Assembly (NCBI GenBank): GCA_017883345.1
Contig: JADGNT010000341.1
Span: 1 to 5,977, forward strand
Reading direction: 5' to 3'
Origin: Candidatus Solibacter sp.
Lineage (GTDB): Bacteria; Acidobacteriota; Terriglobia; Bryobacterales; Bryobacteraceae
Length of the DNA: 5,977 nucleotides
The notes beneath the pieces were generated by a model. That model searched no databases. It was given only the letters and a program-made list of their open reading frames with translations, and was not told the DNA's origin. This document shows, piece after piece, positions 5,532-5,977 of this stretch. Every line of letters begins with the position of its first letter. Within the stretch, counting starts at the first letter, position 1. A program made the translations under genes and the position numbers.

Positions 5532-5977
5532 CTACCGCTGAATGCGCGCCGATCCGCCCTGGGCGAACGCGCGCACCTGCTCTACCGTCGCCATCGTGGT
5601 GTCGCCCGGGAACGTGGTGAGCAGCGCGCCGTGCGCCCAGCCCAGCTTGACCGCGTCCTCCGGCGATTCGCCCGTCAGCAAGCCGTAGAAGAAGCCCGAC
5701 GCATATCCATCGCCGCCGCCCACCCGATCGTGCACGTGCAACTCCGCCGTCGGCGACATGTAGGTCTGGCCGTTGATCCACGCCACCGCGCCCCAGCTAT
5801 GGTGGTTGGTGGAGTGTACCTCCCGCAGCGTGGTCGCTACGATCTTCACATGCGGATGCTTCTTCACCACGGTATCGATCATGCCGAAGAACGCGCTCGG
5901 GTCCAGCTTCGATTTCGCCGCTACTTCCGGTCCGGGAATACCGAGGCCCTTTTGCAGATCTTCCTCGTTGCCCACCA
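5532..5977 (-). CDS. PfkB-family sugar kinase, probable 2-dehydro-3-deoxygluconokinase (partial, C-terminal half)
   Basis: The reading frame is open to the window edge, so the true start lies beyond 5977; about 148 residues and a TAG stop are visible. The PfkB (ribokinase-like) signature 2 appears as DRVGGGDGYASGFF. Its second Asp, about residue 89 of the visible part, is the expected catalytic base, and the Gly-rich turn before it forms the anion hole for the phosphates. Near the start of the visible part, GNEEDLQKGLG matches the Asn-Glu-x-(D/E) region that PfkB kinases use around Mg-ATP. Family knowledge: these cytosolic enzymes transfer phosphate from ATP to a sugar or sugar acid. The NEEDLQ block and the STNHHSWGA segment resemble bacterial KDG kinases (Entner-Doudoroff and uronate catabolism), but the substrate-binding N-terminal half is missing, so the substrate is an inference. 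No neighbour here belongs to sugar-acid metabolism. A hairpin-rich spacer follows the stop. Confidence 0.85.
   Translation of the reverse strand, partial: VGNEEDLQKGLGIPGPEVAAKSKLDPSAFFGMIDTVVKKHPHVKIVATTLREVHSTNHHSWGAVAWINGQTYMSPTAELHVHDRVGGGDGYASGFFYGLLTGESPEDAVKLGWAHGALLTTFPGDTTMATVEQVRAFAQGGSARIQR

Noticed and set aside
1..5977. CRISPR array, phage, defence or toxin-antitoxin content
   Set aside because: No regularly spaced repeats, cas-like proteins, recombinases or toxin-like gene pairs are present; the window is mostly housekeeping.

Overview
The window is about 60% G+C by eye. Every credible gene lies on the minus strand, so it is read from high to low coordinates: PfkB-type sugar kinase (start outside the window) -> NRAMP-family metal transporter -> small coiled-coil protein -> apt -> ispE -> prs -> rplY (L25/CTC) -> pth (C-terminus outside the window). 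It is tightly packed chromosomal DNA with no tRNA, rRNA, CRISPR array, phage gene or transposase, and no gene-free stretch over about 110 bases. Protein style, the two-domain CTC-type L25 and the hairpin-rich spacers suggest an Acidobacteriota/Solibacteres-like soil bacterium. That placement is inferred from remembered family resemblance and was not tested.

Region 1 (5977-5441) holds the C-terminal half of a ribokinase-family kinase, probably for 2-keto-3-deoxygluconate. A 91-bp spacer follows. Most of it is a 72-bp unit bounded by perfect 7-bp inverted repeats, with an internal 9-bp hairpin that would carry a UUCG loop in the minus-strand transcript. Region 2 (5440-3812) holds an NRAMP-fold transporter whose metal site departs from the canonical one (DPGG in TM1 instead of DPGN, and no MPH in TM6), then an 88-residue charged coiled-coil protein with a visible 21-bp (one heptad) duplication. 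Region 3 (3731-1) is a housekeeping run. Apt salvages adenine using PRPP, IspE works in the MEP isoprenoid pathway, Prs makes PRPP, L25 binds 5S rRNA and Pth recycles peptidyl-tRNA. The ispE-prs pair overlaps by 4 bases (ATGA), and pth starts 6 bases after rplY, so these genes are probably co-transcribed and partly translationally coupled. The prs-rplY-pth order is a widespread bacterial arrangement.

The main regulatory observation is a near-consensus sigma-70 promoter inside ispE (TTGACA, 17-bp spacer, TAAAAT). It sits in a conspicuous A+T-rich island about 330 bases before prs and is oriented to drive prs-rplY-pth separately from the upstream genes. A weaker promoter candidate overlapping a hairpin abuts the apt start. 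I see no wholly new multi-gene system here. The points worth checking are the non-canonical NRAMP site, the intragenic promoter, the 72-bp intergenic element and the hairpin at the apt start.
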